Assembly (NCBI RefSeq): GCF_015234215.1
Contig: NZ_JADEKP010000001.1
Location: 1,302,001 to 1,366,000, forward strand
DNA length: 64,000 nucleotides
Origin: Clostridium chrysemydis
GTDB taxonomy: Bacteria; Bacillota; Clostridia; Clostridiales; Clostridiaceae
Direction of reading: 5' to 3'
The position numbers and the translations under genes were made by a program. Below, piece by piece: positions 62,270 through 64,000 of this stretch (within the stretch, counting starts at the first letter, position 1; every line of letters begins with the position of its first letter). Under the pieces are notes generated by a model. It made no database searches. It was not told the origin of the DNA and worked only from the letters and a program-made list of their open reading frames with translations.

Positions 62270-62315
62270 AGTGAAATTCACTAAACATTATAAATTATAT
62301 ATTAGTTAGCTGCAA
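62270..62315 (-). promoter_or_regulatory. Promoter and palindromic operator of the corrinoid operon
   Basis: On the minus strand TTGCAG (62310-62315), a 17-base spacer and TATAAT (62287-62292) form the promoter. The perfect palindrome AGTGAA-A-TTCACT (62270-62282) begins five bases past the -10, right at the expected start of transcription. Confidence 0.65.
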
Positions 62316-62340
62316 ATAGCATACAGGTAGATATTTTTAT

Positions 62341-63339
62341 TTATATAGAACTAGCTAACTTTAAAAGCTCTTCTTTAGTATATTCATCACAAAATGCACC
62401 TTTTAAACTATTTAGGTATATTTTTTTATAATCTTCTAAATTTAATACATGATTTTTATTAATTTCTTCACACTCTTCTGTTAAAGTAACGTCTGATACT
62501 GTTCTATTATCAGTACTTACATTTACTAATAACCCAGACTCTAAAAACTTTTTAACTGGATGATTTTTGTATTCTGTAACAGCCTTAGTTTGAACGTTAC
62601 TCGTAGGGCACATCTCTAAAACTATATTATTTTCTTTAACTAAGTTATATATGTCGGAATCATTTTCTATAGCTACAGCGTGCCCTATTCTCTCTGCCCC
62701 TAAAAGCTCTATTGCTTCTTTAACGTTAATTGCGTGTCCTGTTTCACCAGCATGAATAGTAACTTTGTATCCTAAGCTTCTTCCATAGTCAAAAGCTCTT
62801 TTAAACTTTTTGCAAAAGTTTAATTCTTCGCCTCCTGCTAGATCTATAGCAACTACGCCTTTTCCTATAAATTCTTTTCCTCCATCTAAAACTTCGTAAA
62901 TAGTATCTTCTCCCATATGTCTTAAAAGACTTAAAATTAAGTTACTCTTTACTCCATACTCTTTTTCACCTCTTTTTAATCCTTTTAAAACACTGGCTAT
63001 TATTTCGTCAACCTTTAATCCTTTTTCTTTATGGAAAAGAGGTGCAAATCTTACTTCTATATATTTAACATTTTCTTTATTTACATCTTCTATTAGTTCA
63101 AAAGCTATTCTTTCCAAGTTTTCCTTGTTTTGCATAACTTTAAGTGGTAAATCGAATCTTTCAAGATAAACATTAAGAGATGGGCAATCATTTGGAACGA
63201 TTAACCTCTCTTTCATTTCTTCAAATCCTCTAATTTCTTCATTTAATCCTTCTTTATTTAAAAGCTCAATAACCGTTTCTACTCTCAAACATCCATCTAA
63301 ATGACAGTGTAATTCGATCTTTGGTAAATTTTTATACAT
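62341..63339 (-). CDS. add: Adenosine deaminase
   Basis: Add converts adenosine to inosine. Its 332 residues carry all metal and catalytic residues of the family: KIELHCHLDGCLR (His-x-His), the VTIHAGETG block (metal His and catalytic Glu), ERIGHAVAIE and the C-terminal NVSTDNRTVS, where the usual TDDP-like DD is TDN. That last change alters a conserved second Asp, so activity or specificity could differ. An adenine-type riboswitch in its leader fits the role in purine salvage. GGGAGG precedes the ATG. Confidence 0.93.
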   Translation of the reverse strand: MYKNLPKIELHCHLDGCLRVETVIELLNKEGLNEEIRGFEEMKERLIVPNDCPSLNVYLERFDLPLKVMQNKENLERIAFELIEDVNKENVKYIEVRFAPLFHKEKGLKVDEIIASVLKGLKRGEKEYGVKSNLILSLLRHMGEDTIYEVLDGGKEFIGKGVVAIDLAGGEELNFCKKFKRAFDYGRSLGYKVTIHAGETGHAINVKEAIELLGAERIGHAVAIENDSDIYNLVKENNIVLEMCPTSNVQTKAVTEYKNHPVKKFLESGLLVNVSTDNRTVSDVTLTEECEEINKNHVLNLEDYKKIYLNSLKGAFCDEYTKEELLKLASSI

Positions 63340-63375
63340 ATTATTTCCTCCCTTTATTATTTTCTCCGAATGGAA

Positions 63376-63396
63376 TTTTTGTATAAAAAAAATTCC
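63376..63396 (-). terminator. Second hairpin in the add leader
   Basis: The minus strand GGAATTTTT...AAAAATTCC (about 63372-63396) forms an AT-rich stem between the riboswitch and the ribosome site. It may be part of the expression platform, but its T run lies within the stem. Confidence 0.4.
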
Positions 63397-63497
63397 TGAT
63401 AACGAAGAAAATGCTTAAATCATCTTCTTCGTAATCAAGAATTATTGGTTCTTGGTAGAAACTCCCTAACCGTATCATAGGGATTATACGAATTTGC
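63390..63497 (-). ncRNA. Adenine-sensing purine riboswitch upstream of add
   Basis: The minus strand from 63495 to 63424 matches the purine aptamer: TATAATCCC, the loop TGATACGGTT, junction AGTTTCTACC, P3 AAGAACC...TTCTTGATTACGAA. The specificity base after GA in TTGATTACG is T, as in adenine riboswitches (C would mean guanine). P1 pairs TTCG with CGAA. The P1 3' strand ACGAAGAA can instead pair with TTCTTCGT at 63401-63408 to make a hairpin, the on-switch layout of pbuE. Ligand binding would therefore raise add expression. Confidence 0.92.
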
Positions 63498-63566
63498 TAT
63501 CTCGCAATTTTTAAATTAAATTTATTCTACCACAAAATTTTTTCCTGTCAATAATAAATTTTAAGG

Positions 63567-63731
63567 TTAAACTTTAGGATTTTTTCTTTCCTTATTTTTT
63601 CCAAGTTTTCTAGATTCTTTAGAATAGCCTATCTCGTTTGCTGTTTCTAATTTCATTTCGTGTAATTCTTTTTTAGTTTTTTGACTAGATTTTTTATTAT
63701 CTTTGCTGTTTTTATTATTCTTATGAGACAT
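63567..63731 (-). CDS. 54-residue basic protein resembling small acid-soluble spore proteins
   Basis: A short minus-strand frame from ATG at 63731, with AAGGAG upstream, encodes 54 residues. The start MSHKNNKNSKDNKK is hydrophilic. The middle KLETANEIGYSKES recalls the GPR protease site of alpha/beta SASPs (KxExAxEfG), which coat spore DNA. It is shorter than usual SASPs (60-75 residues) and lacks their second conserved block, so a general spore-related small protein is the safer call. Confidence 0.55.
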   Translation of the reverse strand: MSHKNNKNSKDNKKSSQKTKKELHEMKLETANEIGYSKESRKLGKNKERKNPKV

Positions 63732-63832
63732 AATATCACTCCTTAATTAAAGAAATCTAAATATATTATCCCTCTAAACTTTTTACTATATACGAGTAAA
63801 AAAGTGGCTTTTATTTTATAAAAATTACTTTT

Positions 63833-64000
63833 TTATTTTTCTACGTTATACCTTAAAACTGTCTTTAATTTATCTTTAGATACCTTTCTTGCATCTGATA
63901 AATAAATTTCTCTGTGAACTAAAGTTTTTAATTTTAAATTATTTTCTTTTATAAATTCTTTCATTTTTTTGAAGCTTTTTGCTTCCTCATCATAAGAACC
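63833..64000 (-). CDS. GyrI-like domain protein, C-terminal end only
   Basis: The frame enters from the right edge and ends at TAA 63833-63835. The 55 visible residues (GSYDEEAKSFKKMKEF, THREIYLSD-like VHREIYLSDARKV, KDKLKTVLRYNVEK) match the C-terminus of stand-alone GyrI-like/SOUL-type small-molecule-binding proteins, which end HREIYLSDPRKVxPEKLKTVLR. The N-terminus lies outside the window, so a fused DNA-binding domain cannot be excluded. Confidence 0.75.
   Translation of the reverse strand, partial: GSYDEEAKSFKKMKEFIKENNLKLKTLVHREIYLSDARKVSKDKLKTVLRYNVEK

Noticed and set aside
62255-62340. Cobalamin riboswitch ahead of the PduO-like gene
   Set aside because: The interval is only 86 bases and lacks the B12 box; it holds a promoter and a palindrome instead.

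Overview
The window is AT-rich chromosomal DNA, probably from a chitin-degrading, spore-forming Clostridium (sensu stricto). Clues are AT-rich codon use, strong GGAGG ribosome sites with some TTG starts, many short intrinsic terminators, the order bofC-like, ruvA, ruvB, queA, tgt, yajC, secD, secF, recJ-like, apt, relA, dtd, hisS, aspS known from Bacillus/Clostridium, a HemZ-type radical SAM enzyme and three secreted GH18 chitinases. No species is assigned. I saw no rRNA, tRNA or CRISPR array.

Layout. 1-1.9 kb holds two decayed insertion sequences, an IS200/IS605 tnpA pseudogene and an IS3-family element with visible inverted repeats. 1.9-5.8 kb is a three-gene restriction-modification operon: a phospholipase-D-fold endonuclease resembling BfiI plus two different DNA methyltransferases. 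6.1-9.1 kb carries an ABC-F ATPase, then a CsoR-family regulator in an operon with a calcium/cation antiporter. 9.4-17.1 kb carries three chitinases in two transcription units. 17.1-19.5 kb is an NAD-related operon: PRPP-synthetase-like protein, nicotinamidase-like hydrolase, nadE and a 43-residue zinc ribbon. 19.6-37.2 kb is mixed: small membrane proteins, a decayed IS1595-like element, homoserine dehydrogenase, an ascorbate-type PTS IIC/IIB pair, two coiled-coil proteins, a six-SH3 NlpC/P60 wall hydrolase, a PHP phosphoesterase and small hypotheticals.

37.4-54.5 kb is the conserved housekeeping block, all on the minus strand: aspS, hisS, hemZ, an MBL hydrolase, dtd, relA, apt, a degenerate RecJ-like protein, secF, secD, yajC, tgt, queA, ruvB, ruvA and a BofC-like gene. 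54.6-59.8 kb is transport: NhaC, an amino-acid ABC system behind a consensus promoter with a CymR-like operator, and a sugar-phosphate/glycerol-phosphate MFS antiporter. 60-62.3 kb holds small proteins and a likely corrinoid-salvage operon (PduO-like protein, DUF4430 protein, ECF S-component). The last 1.7 kb has adenosine deaminase behind an adenine-type purine riboswitch, a small SASP-like protein and the end of a GyrI-like protein.

The points most worth a second look are the BfiI-like restriction operon, the catalytically dead RecJ-like protein in the usual recJ position, the CsoR/CstR-like regulator paired with a Ca2+ antiporter, the HEPN-like coiled-coil protein at 29.2-31.7 kb, and the regulatory sites (adenine riboswitch, CymR-like box, palindrome at the corrinoid operon start).
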